From Chitinophagaceae bacterium (GTDB lineage: Bacteria; Bacteroidota; Bacteroidia; Chitinophagales; Chitinophagaceae): a DNA stretch of 64,000 nucleotides. Of the stretch, positions 40,264-49,957 are shown one piece after another (position 1 is the stretch's first letter; the number at the start of each line of letters is the position of its first letter). Location: assembly GCA_024707305.1 (NCBI GenBank), contig JANPZZ010000020.1:1-64000 (forward strand). The letters are read 5' to 3'. The notes under the pieces are model-generated. The model was not told the DNA's origin, searched no databases, and saw nothing but the letters and a program-made list of their open reading frames with translations. The position numbers and the translations under genes are program-made.

Positions 40264-41483
40264 ATGGAAAAATGGGATTTGGTGGTTGTTGGCGGAGGAG
40301 CCGCAGGCTTTTTTTGCGCCATTAATGCGGCTGCAAGGCAACCAGGACTAAAAGTTTGTATTCTCGAAAAAACAGGGAAACTCCTCACAAAAGTGGCAGT
40401 GAGTGGCGGAGGACGATGCAACGTGACCCATGCATGCTTTGATATTGATACACTTAGCAGGCGATACCCACGCGGCACAAATTTCCTGCGCAAAGCTTTC
40501 CATCATTTCAATCCAAAAGATACCATTGAATGGTTTCGCGAAAGGGGAGTAGAACTGAAAACAGAAGAAGATGGAAGGATGTTTCCTGTATCCAATACAT
40601 CTTCAACAATTGTTCAGTGTTTGTTGCAGGAAGCATCGCGTCATCAGGTGCATATTGAACTAAACCAGGAAATCGTAAGCCTGAATTTTGTAGATGGAAG
40701 CTGGAAATTGCAATCAGCAAAAGGACGCACTTATCAAACCCCGAAAGTATGCCTTGCACAGGGGGATTGAATAAACTTTCAATGGAGGCATTGTTCTCCA
40801 ACCTGAAACACACAATTGTTTCTCCCATACCATCTTTGTTTACATTTAATATGCCGGGCAATGAGATTACAAAGTTGATGGGCGTGAGCGTAGATGATGT
40901 GATGGCTCGTATTCCCGGAACGAAACTGGAATCAAAAGGACCACTGTTAATCACACACTGGGGAATGAGTGGTCCGGCCATCCTGAAATTAAGTGCATGG
41001 GGCGCACGTGATCTTGCACAAATGCAATATCAGTTCAGGGTGATGATCAACTGGATTCCTGATTTTTCGGAAATATCATTAAGAGAACAACTAAACGGAT
41101 TTCGTACACAATTGAGCCGGCAGTTGATATTACCACGCAACCCATTTTCATTACCTCAACGTTTGTGGGAATACCTGGTTACCAAACTGGCACATGTCGC
41201 GCCCGACAGACGATGGGCCGATTTATCGGCGAAAGAAGTGAATGCGCTCGTTAGAGTATTATTGTTTTGCGAGTTTGAAGTAAAAGGTAAAACAACTTTC
41301 AAAGAAGAATTTGTAACGGCTGGTGGTGTATCCTTAGCTGAAATCGATCACCGCACGATGGAAAGTAAATTACATCCCGGCTTGTATTTCGCAGGTGAAG
41401 TAATGGATGTAGATGGAATTACTGGCGGATTTAACTTTCAGCATGCGTGGACAAGTGGTTACCTCGCGGCGCAAAGCATATAA
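40264..41483 (+). CDS. NAD(P)/FAD-dependent oxidoreductase, HI0933/YhiN family (frameshifted)
   Basis: About 406 aa. Dinucleotide-binding motif DLVVVGGGAAGFFCAINAA at residues 5-23, then LEKTGKLLTKVAVSGGGRCNVTH, the family signature. C-terminal ITGGFNFQHAWTSGYLAAQS is the second FAD contact. A missing G in the G run near 40762-40766 breaks the frame; adding it gives CLAQGGLNKLSMEALFSNL. Family members are soluble flavoproteins of unknown substrate. Confidence 0.88.
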
Positions 41484-41489
41484 GTTCAC

Positions 41490-42439
41490 TCAACTAATCC
41501 TCATTACACTCCAGGCAAAAAATGGTATTGCCATTAATGCAACCAACGACCATATCCATCCAAACAGAATTCCAACCAGTATCATTACCAACAACAAATA
41601 AACCGGGAAACCAAAAATCAACATTGCGATTTGTACCGAATCGTAATGATCGCTATCTCCCAATTTTTTATTTACAAAAAATAATACAGGCAGGAATACA
41701 GGCGCACAGATGATATAACCCAGCAGGGCAGGGAGGAATAAAAGTATTTTTCGAAACAAAGGCACCGGCACTGATAACTTCTCTTTTGTTTTTGAAGATC
41801 AGTAGCGTCGATGTCGTAAACGAGATCCTGCAGTGCTGAACCTAGCTCGCGGTTGAATGTCGCAGTCTTTGCACCATCTGTATATAGCTCCTTTAGCAGA
41901 TCCGATTCAATAGGTTCTCCAAAGTGAATGAATACATTCTTGCCAAACTTTCTGAAAGAGTTATAGTTGATACCAACTGGTAAAACTTTAACCGGAATTT
42001 GTTTTTCCCAACAACTGATGGCCAGGCGTGCGGTTCCTTTTTTCAATGGACGAAGATGCCATTCATTGATACAACGGCCTTCGCTGAATATTAATACAAT
42101 TCCATTTTTCTTAAATATCTCGATGCAGTCGCTAAAGGTATCGTAATTGCTGCTCAGGTTTTCAACGCCTTCACTCACACGATACACCGGCATGATGCGG
42201 AGTGCATGGAGAATCTTTCTTGCGAACTTGTTGCGAAAAACATCACCCCTGGCCAGCGACCATACGGGCTGTTCAAACAGTGCATTAATGATTACCGCAT
42301 CGAGAAAAGAATTGGGATGATTGGCCGCGAGCATTAGCGGTCCATGCGAACGAAGTGATTCCGGTTTATCGAGTACAATATTCTTACAGAAAAACCTCAA
42401 CGTAAAACGAATATAAATCCACAGCAGCCGGTAAAGCAA
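41490..42439 (-). CDS. 1-acylglycerol-3-phosphate acyltransferase-like protein with C-terminal membrane domain (frameshifted)
   Basis: About 316 aa. The catalytic motif is NHPNSFLDAV; the His-Asp spacing is one residue longer than the usual HX4D. The second motif is FSEGRCINEWHLRPLKKGTA. The last ~95 residues contain hydrophobic segments (ILLFLPALLGYIICAPVFLP and FGFPVYLLLVMILVGILFGW). One A is missing near 41790; adding it gives LQKQKEKLSVPVPLFRKIL and joins the membrane part, which could otherwise be mistaken for a separate gene. Probably acylates lysophospholipids at the inner membrane. Confidence 0.85.
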
Positions 42440-42606
42440 TTTTTAGAATTTAAGGGTTACAGGCGGGTAAGATAAGAAACATATTAAAAATTCTAATTTT
42501 TTAACCCCGGCAGGGCGTTTCAGACCCGAATTTCCCTGTATTGAAAGACCGCGGAATTAACCTGGTTCCTCGCTCAAAACTGTCAAATTTCCGGATTTCG
42601 TATTTT

Positions 42607-42630
42607 TGACCCGAAAAAGGTCTTTTTTTA
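42607..42630 (+). promoter_or_regulatory. Short hairpin with T run in the rpsA upstream region
   Basis: GACC-CGAAAAA-GGTC followed by seven T, lying just after a -7-like TATTTTTG (42601-42608). It could terminate a short transcript or act as an attenuator ahead of the main rpsA promoter. Weak stem. Confidence 0.35.
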
Positions 42631-42670
42631 GAAGATTGATAACCAGTAAGATATACACGAAAATTTAGGT

Positions 42671-42701
42671 TTGGCAACTGCTTTTTTCGTCGTATCTTTG
42701 C
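42671..42701 (+). promoter_or_regulatory. rpsA promoter
   Basis: -33 TTTG at 42671-42674 and -7 TATCTTTG at 42694-42701, spacer 19 nt, about 33 nt before the ATG. Confidence 0.75.
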
Positions 42702-42734
42702 TGCCCCGATTTTAAACCTTCGGGATAATTTATC

Positions 42735-44648
42735 ATGTTTGAAAATTTAATTAAAAAACACTTAAACGCTGATGCACAGGAGTCTGGTGCTGCAGATACT
42801 GCGGCCGAGGCTACAGCGACAACAAATGCACCTGTTGAGCAAGTTGCTACTGCTCACGACGACTTCGATTGGAGCGTTGACAAGCGTAACGTTACTTCCT
42901 ACACAAAGGAAGAAAAAGAAAAGTATGACAAAGTGTATGAAAACACTTTTGTTCAACTGAATGATGGACAATTGATGTTCGGAACAGTTGTAGGTCTTAC
43001 AAAGACGGATGTTGTTTTGAACATTGGTTTCAAAAGCGATGGTCTGATTTCACTGAACGAATTCCGCGATCTGCAGGGTTTGAAAGTAGGAGATCAGGTT
43101 GAAGTGATGGTTGTTGAGAAAGAAGACCGTGATGGTCATCTGAACCTCAGCCGTAAACAGGCGCGTATCACACGTGCATGGGAACGCATCGTTGAAGTAC
43201 ACAAAACGGGTGAAGTTATCACTGGTACTGTTACTTCTAAAACGAAAGGTGGTTTGATCGTGGATGTATTTGGTATGGAAACCTTCCTGCCAGGTTCACA
43301 GATCGACGTTAAACCTGTTACAGACTACGATCAGTTTGTAAACAAAACAATGGAGTTCAAAGTGGTTAAGATCAACGAAACCATTAAGAATGCCGTTGTA
43401 TCTCACAAAGCACTAATCGAAAGCGATATTGAAGCACAACGTGCTGAAATCATGAGCAAACTCGAAAAAGGCCAGGTACTGGAAGGTACTGTTAAGAACA
43501 TCACCGATTTCGGTGCGTTCATGGACCTGGGTGGCCTCGACGGTCTGCTTTACATCACCGACATCTCATGGGGTCGTATCTCTCACCCAAGCGAGGTGTT
43601 GAAAATGGATCAGAAGATCAATGTGGTGGTTCTCGATTTCGACGACGAGAAAAAACGTATCAGCCTTGGTCTGAAACAATTGACGCCTCATCCATGGGAT
43701 GTACTGGCTGAAAATATTTCAGAAGGTAATGTTGTTAAAGGTCGCGTAGTAAACATCGAAGACTACGGTGCATTCCTGGAAATCATGCCAGGTGTTGAAG
43801 GTCTGGTTCACGTGTCCGAAATCACATGGGCGAATACCCCCATCAACGCGAAGGAATTCTTCAAGTTGGGTGATGAGCACGAAGCGAAGATCGTTACACT
43901 CGACAAAGGCAGCCGCAAAATGAGCCTGTCTATTAAACAACTTTCTCCTGATCCCTGGAATGATATCGAAACCAAATTTGCTGAAGGTAGCCGTCACACC
44001 GGCCTGGTGAAAAACATCACCAACTACGGTGTGTTTGTTGAACTGGCTCCTGGCATTGGTGGTATGATTCACATCAGCGATCTGAGCTGGTTGAAGCGTT
44101 TCAATCACCCAAGTGAGTACACTAAAGTTGGTGCGAACATCGACGTTGTGATCATGGGTATTGATAAAGAAAACCGCAAACTGCAACTCGGACATAAACA
44201 ACTGGAAGAAGATCCCTGGAACACGCTGCAAGATACATTTGCTATCGGCAGCCTGCACGAAGGCGTTGTTATCAAACGCGATGACAAAGGTGCAGTAGTA
44301 CAGTTGCCTTATGGCCTCGAAGGTTTTGCGCCTAACCGTCACCTGAACAAGGAAGATGGTAAGAGCATCGGTGCAGACGAAACCGCTCAATTCATGGTGA
44401 TCGAATTCGATCGCAATGAAAAGCGTATCGTTCTTTCACATAGCCGCATCTGGGAACAAGGACAGGTAGAAGAGAAAGAAGCCGCTAAGAAAGAAGCTCG
44501 CAACGAAGCTGACAAAACCAAAAAAGCAGTGAAGAATATTCAGAGCAAGGTTGAAAAAGCAACCCTGGGTGACCTGGGCGTGCTGGCCGACCTGAAGAAA
44601 AAACTGGAAGGTGGCGGTGACGCTGCTGAAAGTGATAAAGCTGAATAA
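42735..44648 (+). CDS. rpsA: 30S ribosomal protein S1
   Basis: 637 aa, intact. Six S1 (OB-fold) repeats can be placed at about residues 75-143, 159-227, 245-313, 330-400, 417-487 and 502-572. Repeats 3-5 carry the best RNA-binding pattern (VLEGTVKNITDFGAFMDLGG, VKGRVVNIEDYGAFLEI, HTGLVKNITNYGVFVELAPG). The first ~60 residues are acidic and Ala/Thr-rich; the last ~50 are Lys/Glu-rich and probably helical. S1 delivers mRNA to the 30S subunit, which matters in a genome with weak Shine-Dalgarno sites. Confidence 0.95.
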   Translation: MFENLIKKHLNADAQESGAADTAAEATATTNAPVEQVATAHDDFDWSVDKRNVTSYTKEEKEKYDKVYENTFVQLNDGQLMFGTVVGLTKTDVVLNIGFKSDGLISLNEFRDLQGLKVGDQVEVMVVEKEDRDGHLNLSRKQARITRAWERIVEVHKTGEVITGTVTSKTKGGLIVDVFGMETFLPGSQIDVKPVTDYDQFVNKTMEFKVVKINETIKNAVVSHKALIESDIEAQRAEIMSKLEKGQVLEGTVKNITDFGAFMDLGGLDGLLYITDISWGRISHPSEVLKMDQKINVVVLDFDDEKKRISLGLKQLTPHPWDVLAENISEGNVVKGRVVNIEDYGAFLEIMPGVEGLVHVSEITWANTPINAKEFFKLGDEHEAKIVTLDKGSRKMSLSIKQLSPDPWNDIETKFAEGSRHTGLVKNITNYGVFVELAPGIGGMIHISDLSWLKRFNHPSEYTKVGANIDVVIMGIDKENRKLQLGHKQLEEDPWNTLQDTFAIGSLHEGVVIKRDDKGAVVQLPYGLEGFAPNRHLNKEDGKSIGADETAQFMVIEFDRNEKRIVLSHSRIWEQGQVEEKEAAKKEARNEADKTKKAVKNIQSKVEKATLGDLGVLADLKKKLEGGGDAAESDKAE

Positions 44649-44661
44649 GCACACTGAGCTC

Positions 44662-44698
44662 AAAAAAAAAGCCACCTGTTTGGGTGGCTTTTTTTTGG
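44662..44698 (+). terminator. rpsA terminator
   Basis: A9, GCCACC-TGTTT-GGGTGGC, T8: a strong stem flanked by homopolymers, 14 nt after the rpsA stop. Confidence 0.9.
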
Positions 44699-44699
44699 G

Positions 44700-44965
44700 A
44701 GATGAGAAAATGAGAAAATGAGGAATTTAGGAAGCGCTTATAATCATTGCAAAATGTGGCAATGTGACAATATGCAAATATGTAAATGTGAAAATCGGTA
44801 ATTGTGAAAATCGGGCATTCATCATCCCCTGGTCGATTCTAAATTTTAAATTTTGCACATTGCCACATTGCCATATTAGCACATTTTGCCTGCGCCTGAA
44901 TCGCTCCCTTCATTTTCACATTTCCTCATTTCCTCATTTCCACATTTTCTTCTCCTATTTTTGCA
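44700..44965 (+). repeat. AAATGTG-type armed inverted repeat, copy A5
   Basis: Left arm GAGAAAATGAGAAAATGAGG and AATGTGGCAATGTG (44753-44766); the latter is the exact complement of CACATTGCCACATT at 44856-44869. TAGCACATTTTGC follows at 44877-44889, then TTTCACATTTCCTCATTTCC. Ends at TATTTTTG (44956-44963), which fits a -7 element for the acyltransferase gene. Confidence 0.75.
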
Positions 44966-44981
44966 CTTCAAAGCCGTACAA

Positions 44982-45725
44982 ATGGGATCTTTTTCGGAGC
45001 GATTAAAAAACGTAAAGATTGTCAGGAAGCTGGTTTATTTCGTTGTCGGACTGGTATCGTATCCCGGACTCGCGATGGTGAACAAACTACGCATATCCGG
45101 CACAGAACACATCAAAGATCTTCCCAAACAAAATGTATTATTTGTCAGCAATCACCAAACTTACTTCGCTGATGTAATTACATTTTTACATATTTTTTGC
45201 GCAGTGAAATGGGGAAAGAAAGATCGCCTGGGTGTGCCGTATTATTTACTTAATCCATTTACAAGAGTGAACTATGTGGCTGCTGAGCAAACCATGCGGG
45301 GCAGTTGGATCAGCCGACTCTTTACACTCGCGGGAGCGATCACCGTAAAACGTACCTGGAACAACGCTGCGAACGAAACCCGCAAAGGGCTCGATCCATC
45401 CGACACCCGCAAAATAACGCGCGCTCTCCAACAAAACTGGGTGATCACATTTCCACAAGGCACCACAAAAGCATTCGCTCCAGGTCGTAAAGGCACAGCA
45501 CTCATCATCAAACAAAACAAGCCTGTGGTTATTCCCGTTGTCATCAACGGATTCTGGCGTGCATTCAATAAACAGGGTTTAAAATTCAAAAAGAAAGGTG
45601 TGATACTCTCCGTTCGTTTCAAGGCTCCACTCGACATCAACTACGAAGCAACAACAGCGGAAATTCTTGAACAGGTGATGGATGCGATTGAACAGAGCAA
45701 AAAGTTTATGCACAATGCATCGTGA
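44982..45725 (+). CDS. 1-acyl-sn-glycerol-3-phosphate acyltransferase (PlsC-like)
   Basis: 247 aa from the ATG at 44982; the longer reading frame upstream is repeat sequence. Motif I is VLFVSNHQTYFADV, again with the His-Asp spacing one longer than HX4D. Motif III is TFPQGTTKAFAPGRKGTA, and IPVVINGFWRAF follows. It probably acts at the cytoplasmic face of the inner membrane in phospholipid synthesis. It is flanked on both sides by AAATGTG-type repeats. Confidence 0.85.
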   Translation: MGSFSERLKNVKIVRKLVYFVVGLVSYPGLAMVNKLRISGTEHIKDLPKQNVLFVSNHQTYFADVITFLHIFCAVKWGKKDRLGVPYYLLNPFTRVNYVAAEQTMRGSWISRLFTLAGAITVKRTWNNAANETRKGLDPSDTRKITRALQQNWVITFPQGTTKAFAPGRKGTALIIKQNKPVVIPVVINGFWRAFNKQGLKFKKKGVILSVRFKAPLDINYEATTAEILEQVMDAIEQSKKFMHNAS

Positions 45726-45737
45726 GGCGCAAAAGCA

Positions 45738-45952
45738 ATATGGAAATATGGAAATGTGCAAATGTGCAAAGGTGAAAATGTGGAAATGTGGAAATGCGAA
45801 AATGCGAAAATGTGAAAATGTGAAAATGGAAAAATAAAAACATCCGTCATCCCTGCGGCATTCTTAATTTTCTTCATTACCACATCGTCATATTGCCAGA
45901 TTAGCACATTTTGCAAGCACTTGAATCACTCCACGATTTCCTCATTTGCATT
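45738..45952 (+). repeat. AAATGTG-type armed inverted repeat, copy A6
   Basis: Left arm of GGAAATGTGCAAATGTGCAA and GAAAATGTGAAAATG units (45740-45828). The right arm includes the 24-nt block shared with copy A1 (45864-45887) and TAGCACATTTTGC at 45902-45914. Sits between the acyltransferase and the LacI regulator. Confidence 0.75.
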
Positions 45953-45966
45953 CTTATCTTTGCAAT

Positions 45967-46989
45967 ATGTCTCAAAAGCCTGCTACCATTAAAGAAATTG
46001 CCCGACGCCTGAATGTGTCGGTGTCGACGGTTTCGCGGGCGCTGCACAATCATCCGAGTATTGGGCTGCGCACGAAAATGCAGGTGCAGAAACTCGCTGC
46101 CGATTTAAACTACGAACCCAACCAGGCCGCTATCTCGTTCAAACAGGGAAAAACTTTTACGCTGGGTGTGATCCTTCCCAACCTTGGGGAAGAATTTTTT
46201 TCCATGGCCATCAATGGCATTGAAGATATTGCCATGCCCAATAATTATACTGTACTCATTGGGCAGTCGCACGATGATGCCGAACGGGAGATAAAACTCC
46301 TCGACACGATGCGCCGCCACCGGGTGGATGGTTTGCTGGTATCGCTTTCAAAAAACACCGTCAACCTTGAACCATTCGATCAACTGAGCCAGTATAATAT
46401 ACCGGTGGTATTTTTTGATCGCGTGCCTGCAGGGGCAGATTACTATTCTGTAAGCTGCGATTTGCGTAATAGTTCGGTTCAACTGGTGGATTGGTTAGTA
46501 AGTCAGGGTAAAAAAGCGATCGCAATAATTAAAGGGCCGGAGAAAATGATTCCTTCGCAGGAACGAATGACGGGCTACTTTGCCGGATTGCAGAAAAATA
46601 GCATCAAAGAAGATCCCAACTGGGTGGTGCAAACGGATTTGAGTAAAGAACAAACCTGTGCCGCGATGGAAAGTTTATTCAGCTCTAAAAAGAAACCTAC
46701 GGCCATTATCGCTTTCAACGATTATGTTGCGCTCGATGCCATTAAATATGCGCGTCACAAAGGATTGCGCATCAATAAGGATATTTCCTTTGTGAGTTAT
46801 GCCAACCTTCCGGTCACCAGTTACCTCGACGAACCACCACTGGCATCGGTAGAACAATTCCCGTACGAGCAGGCTTCCCGCGCCACCGAGATGTTGCTCA
46901 AACTCATCAACAAAAGCGAGGCAGCAATCCCCGAAAAAAGGGTGGTCATGCAAAGCCAGGTGATCGTAAATGAGGAACGAAAATCCTGA
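45967..46989 (+). CDS. LacI family transcriptional regulator
   Basis: 340 aa, intact. Helix-turn-helix TIKEIARRLNVSVSTVSRAL at residues 6-25, hinge helix LNYEPNQAAISFKQGKT, then a periplasmic-binding-protein-like sensor domain (LGVILPNLGEEFFSMAINGI to the C-terminus). The start at 45967 lies 4 nt after a -7 box TATCTTTG (45955-45962), so the leader is minimal. Local sugar genes are absent, so its ligand and targets cannot be inferred. Confidence 0.92.
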   Translation: MSQKPATIKEIARRLNVSVSTVSRALHNHPSIGLRTKMQVQKLAADLNYEPNQAAISFKQGKTFTLGVILPNLGEEFFSMAINGIEDIAMPNNYTVLIGQSHDDAEREIKLLDTMRRHRVDGLLVSLSKNTVNLEPFDQLSQYNIPVVFFDRVPAGADYYSVSCDLRNSSVQLVDWLVSQGKKAIAIIKGPEKMIPSQERMTGYFAGLQKNSIKEDPNWVVQTDLSKEQTCAAMESLFSSKKKPTAIIAFNDYVALDAIKYARHKGLRINKDISFVSYANLPVTSYLDEPPLASVEQFPYEQASRATEMLLKLINKSEAAIPEKRVVMQSQVIVNEERKS

Positions 46990-47078
46990 CCCGAATTCAT
47001 CAAATCTGCGCCCAGCCTGATGTCCCTTCACAGTCTGATTTTCTTTCGTTTATTGCTAAAATTTTTCCTCTCTAAGTC

Positions 47079-47109
47079 TTTGTCATTAACCCTGAGCGCC
47101 TTACATTTG
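47079..47109 (+). promoter_or_regulatory. tRNA-Ser promoter
   Basis: -33 TTTG at 47079-47082, -7 TACATTTG at 47102-47109, spacer 19 nt, only 4 nt from the tRNA 5' end. Confidence 0.7.
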
Positions 47110-47113
47110 CGCC

Positions 47114-47198
47114 GGAGAGATGGCAGAGTGGTCGATTGCGGCGGTCTTGAAAACCGTTGAGGGTAACACCTCCGGGGGTTCGAATCCCTCTCTCTCCG
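47114..47198 (+). tRNA. tRNA-Ser(TGA)
   Basis: 85-nt class II tRNA. Acceptor GGAGAGA/TCTCTCC plus discriminator G; D-loop with AGAGTGGTCGATTGCGGC; anticodon loop CTTGAAA with anticodon TGA; long variable arm GAGGGTAACACCTCC; T arm GGGGGTTCGAATCCCTC. CCA is not encoded. The 3' end acts as a likely integration site for the island that follows. Confidence 0.95.
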
Positions 47199-47210
47199 CA
47201 AACTGATATC

Positions 47211-47247
47211 AAAAGCCTGTTAAATCATTGATTTTAAACAGGCTTTT
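47211..47247 (+). terminator. tRNA-Ser terminator
   Basis: AAAAGCCTGTTAAA and TTTAAACAGGCTTTT form a stem around a short loop, with a TCTGTTTTT tail. About 12 nt after the tRNA. Confidence 0.75.
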
Positions 47248-47330
47248 CTGTTTTTAGCCCATCCTCTAGTGCGATCAGTATATCACTAACTATGAGTAAA
47301 TAGTTGATAGTAAATGCTTTTTAGTATTTT

Positions 47331-47360
47331 GGGAGTTCGAATCTCTTTCTCTATGTAAAG
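47331..47360 (+). other. Degenerate copy of the tRNA-Ser 3' end (possible att remnant)
   Basis: GGGAGTTCGAATCTCTTTCT matches the T-arm and acceptor region of the tRNA (about 47175-47204) at 24 of 30 positions. It is preceded by nothing resembling the rest of a tRNA. This is the footprint expected when an element integrates into a tRNA 3' end, though it could also be a decayed tRNA duplicate. Confidence 0.5.
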
Positions 47361-47377
47361 GGGCAAATCAGTTTCTT

Positions 47378-47578
47378 ATGGAACGAAAATTAAAAGTTAA
47401 GACAGAAAGAAGTCAAGAAGATTTGGATCAGAGAATGACTGATTTCCATGCTCAACATGAAAAGGAAAAAGAAAAAGAAAAGGCTTTTCTAAATCTTATT
47501 GTTGAAATCATTGTTCAGGCGACATTAAAAGAATACTATGAAACAAAGGACGGTGTTGAGGTGTACAAGAATAGGTGA
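47378..47578 (+). CDS. Small charged hypothetical protein
   Basis: 66 aa. Highly charged N-terminal two thirds (ERKLKVKTERSQEDLDQRM and HEKEKEKEKAF), likely one long helix, then ATLKEYYETKDGVEVYKNR. Not recognised. Sits next to the att-like repeat; reality as a gene is uncertain. Confidence 0.4.
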   Translation: MERKLKVKTERSQEDLDQRMTDFHAQHEKEKEKEKAFLNLIVEIIVQATLKEYYETKDGVEVYKNR

Positions 47579-47759
47579 GACATAAGCTATTTACTTTACG
47601 TTGACTCGAACCGCTTTATATTATGCGACTAAGCTGGATGTGCCGGGGTCAGAACATCGCTGTTGCTGCGAATGCAAATGATGAGGGAGTGCAGTTGGGG
47701 TTGTTTTGAGTTCCTGTTCAACAATTCGCTAAACCATATAGTTTACATTTTATCTGCTT

Positions 47760-48494
47760 ATGAATCGAAATTTTCTCAATCTAACAGAAAAGGAAAAAGA
47801 CCAACCAATTTTTCGCGTTATTCCTGTGAATAGGTTATTTGAATTATTCAGTAACAAACAAAATGTACTCGTCAAGCCAAAACTTTGGCAAGATCCGTTT
47901 GAGAACTTCATGATGAACTCAACAGGTGAACTCGAGGACGGACGACTTTTTTCTATCAGTTTCAGAGAACATTTCTTTGGACAGTGCTGGACAAAAACGA
48001 GAGAGAGCGATGCCATGTGGCGTATCTATTCACATGACGTCACAGGAGTCAGAATGGCAACAACCCCCAGAAAATTATTGACAGCGCTTTATACTTCAGA
48101 TGGAAAATTTAGGGACATTAATTGCTTTATAGGGAAGGTCAATTATTATACAACGTCGAAACTTAAAACTTTGCTCCAGAATCATGCGTCCGGCTGGATA
48201 ACGGATTCAACAGGTGCCGGGCAAGCTCAGACGCTTCTGTTTAAACGAACCCCTTTTAAGCATGAAAATGAGGTGAGGATAATTTATAATTCGCAAGGCC
48301 AGGTAACCGAAGACTTATTTTCGTTTCCAATTGAACCCTTAACTCTGATTGATGATATTGTATTTGATCCAAGAATGGAATACGGAGTATTTTCTGAACA
48401 TAAGAAACGGTTGAGAGCATTCGGGTTTAAAAAGAGAATCGTCAAGTCAAACCTTTATAAAGCACCCAATCTTAAATTTACCTTTGACAGATAG
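47760..48494 (+). CDS. DUF2971 domain protein
   Basis: 244 aa, intact. Typical DUF2971 landmarks are KLWQDPFENF near residue 42, FGQCWTKTRESDAMWRIYS at about 74-92, and LLFKRTPFKHENEVRIIY at about 160-177. The family is common in phages, plasmids and defence islands; its activity is unknown. AT-rich relative to the ribosomal genes, consistent with island DNA. Confidence 0.75.
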   Translation: MNRNFLNLTEKEKDQPIFRVIPVNRLFELFSNKQNVLVKPKLWQDPFENFMMNSTGELEDGRLFSISFREHFFGQCWTKTRESDAMWRIYSHDVTGVRMATTPRKLLTALYTSDGKFRDINCFIGKVNYYTTSKLKTLLQNHASGWITDSTGAGQAQTLLFKRTPFKHENEVRIIYNSQGQVTEDLFSFPIEPLTLIDDIVFDPRMEYGVFSEHKKRLRAFGFKKRIVKSNLYKAPNLKFTFDR

Positions 48495-48545
48495 CGTCGC
48501 AGGGTGCCATCAAAAAACAGACCTGATTATTGACACACGAAAATC

Positions 48546-49277
48546 ATGAAGAAGTTTTCGACACTTCCGGTTCATAAAATAATTATCTGGGCTTGTTTAG
48601 TCCCATCATTACTATTTATCCTGGTATATGAATTTGTACTAACCAATTTTCCAAGCCCATCAGTCAATGTTTTCAAAGCAGGGCAGTTTTTTTTAAGAAT
48701 CTGTTACTCAATTGCGGCAGCTTCGATCTTTTACCTGATCTCCCAATACTTAGGCATATTTGTTCCAAAACAACGGAGAAAGTTCAAAATATTGCCATTC
48801 ATTTTTCAGAACGCATTGACAATTGACAGCGTTATCAGGAAACTGAAAATAAATTTGGGTTACGAATGGGAGGATATAAAGGACAGTAAAAAATTCAAAG
48901 ATGCTATTAGCAGAATCAATACTGACAATCCTGTTAGTTATTTCAATAATTGGTATGAATACTTGTCGTATGTTAAATTCCAGTTGCTTGACCTAATCAG
49001 AGGAATTACTTTTTACAACGAACATTTGAATACAGAGTTCCTGCATGAACTTTTAATTATCGAGCAAAGATTAATGTCTCCTATAACTTTTGCGGGCTAC
49101 AGAATTCTTGCTGTTTCGGATTTATCATACGCGGAAATTGACTTGCAAGAATTAATAATTTACAATGCTCATCTTCAAACTTTACGGGAAAAGGAATCAA
49201 AAAAGTATAAGAACGAATTTGAAAGGGACGCAGAACTTTATAGGCAGACATATTATAATGGTACCTCAGGCAAATAG
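48546..49277 (+). CDS. Hypothetical two-TM membrane protein
   Basis: 243 aa, intact. Hydrophobic segments at about 9-31 (VHKIIIWACLVPSLLFILVY) and 46-68 (FFLRICYSIAAASIFYLIS), then a ~170-residue predicted cytoplasmic helical domain with no motif I recognise. Starts 51 nt after the DUF2971 gene and may be co-transcribed with it. Confidence 0.6.
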   Translation: MKKFSTLPVHKIIIWACLVPSLLFILVYEFVLTNFPSPSVNVFKAGQFFLRICYSIAAASIFYLISQYLGIFVPKQRRKFKILPFIFQNALTIDSVIRKLKINLGYEWEDIKDSKKFKDAISRINTDNPVSYFNNWYEYLSYVKFQLLDLIRGITFYNEHLNTEFLHELLIIEQRLMSPITFAGYRILAVSDLSYAEIDLQELIIYNAHLQTLREKESKKYKNEFERDAELYRQTYYNGTSGK

Positions 49278-49399
49278 ACTTATTCTATTAACAATCCGTC
49301 TAAGGAAAAAGAGGCTAAAGTGGCTAGAGCAGCGAGCGTACTTTGCCTAAATATGCGTATTAAATGTTTTGATTTGATAATGTAATTACCACAAGAAAG

Positions 49400-49946
49400 A
49401 TGACTGAAAAGTTTCGATACCGATTATCAAAAGATGAGAAGAGTGCAGTAGCTCAAAATCTGATTGATATCGTTCAGAAAGATGTAGGTATAACTAAGCA
49501 GGCCCAAGCATTCATTGGCAATTGGATTCTCACCGGCCCTGAAGAAAAACAGAAGATCTATTTCGATGTATGGGATATCGTTTTGAAAAACTATCTGCCA
49601 ACAACCAGACCGGTTTTATTCCGGGCGTGTAGAAGGATCAGTAAGAAAAGAGAGGATTGCCAGTTTCACTGGGCGGTTGGAATGTGCAAGGAGATTTAGC
49701 GAAAGCAAAGGTTCCTTAATAATTTGCGATACAAAAGAAACACTCGAATTAGAGGAGAGATTTTATAAGGTTGGTGAATATAAACATACATTTTATTCAT
49801 TGGTCGCCCTGTTAAAAAAAGCGAAGGCAGCAGGAGGTTGGGGGTTTTCTGAACGACTCCTGAACGATTATATAGGTGAGGACGAATACATCATGAGAAT
49901 CAGCTTTGGAAACATGCACTGCTTGAAATGGGTAAAAAATGACTAA
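49400..49946 (+). CDS. Hypothetical protein with ADP-ribosyltransferase-like pattern (frameshifted)
   Basis: 181 aa after correction. An extra A near 49642-49647 breaks the frame; skipping it gives ISKKERIASFTGRLECARRF. The order VLFRACRR (Arg on the first strand), ASFTGRLECARRFS (an S-x-T segment followed by a helix) and IGEDEYIMRI (E-x-E) matches the R-S-E pattern of ADP-ribosyltransferases. This is a motif reading only and not a family match. The stop is 11 nt from that of the convergent DUF2441 gene. Confidence 0.5.
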
Positions 49947-49957
49947 CTAGCGAATGC

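Noticed and set aside
41490..41771. Separate small membrane protein
   Set aside because: One missing A near 41790 joins it to the acyltransferase, giving a continuous protein with a C-terminal membrane domain.
47331..47360. A second tRNA gene
   Set aside because: Only T-arm and acceptor 3' parts are present; no D arm, anticodon arm or 5' acceptor half.
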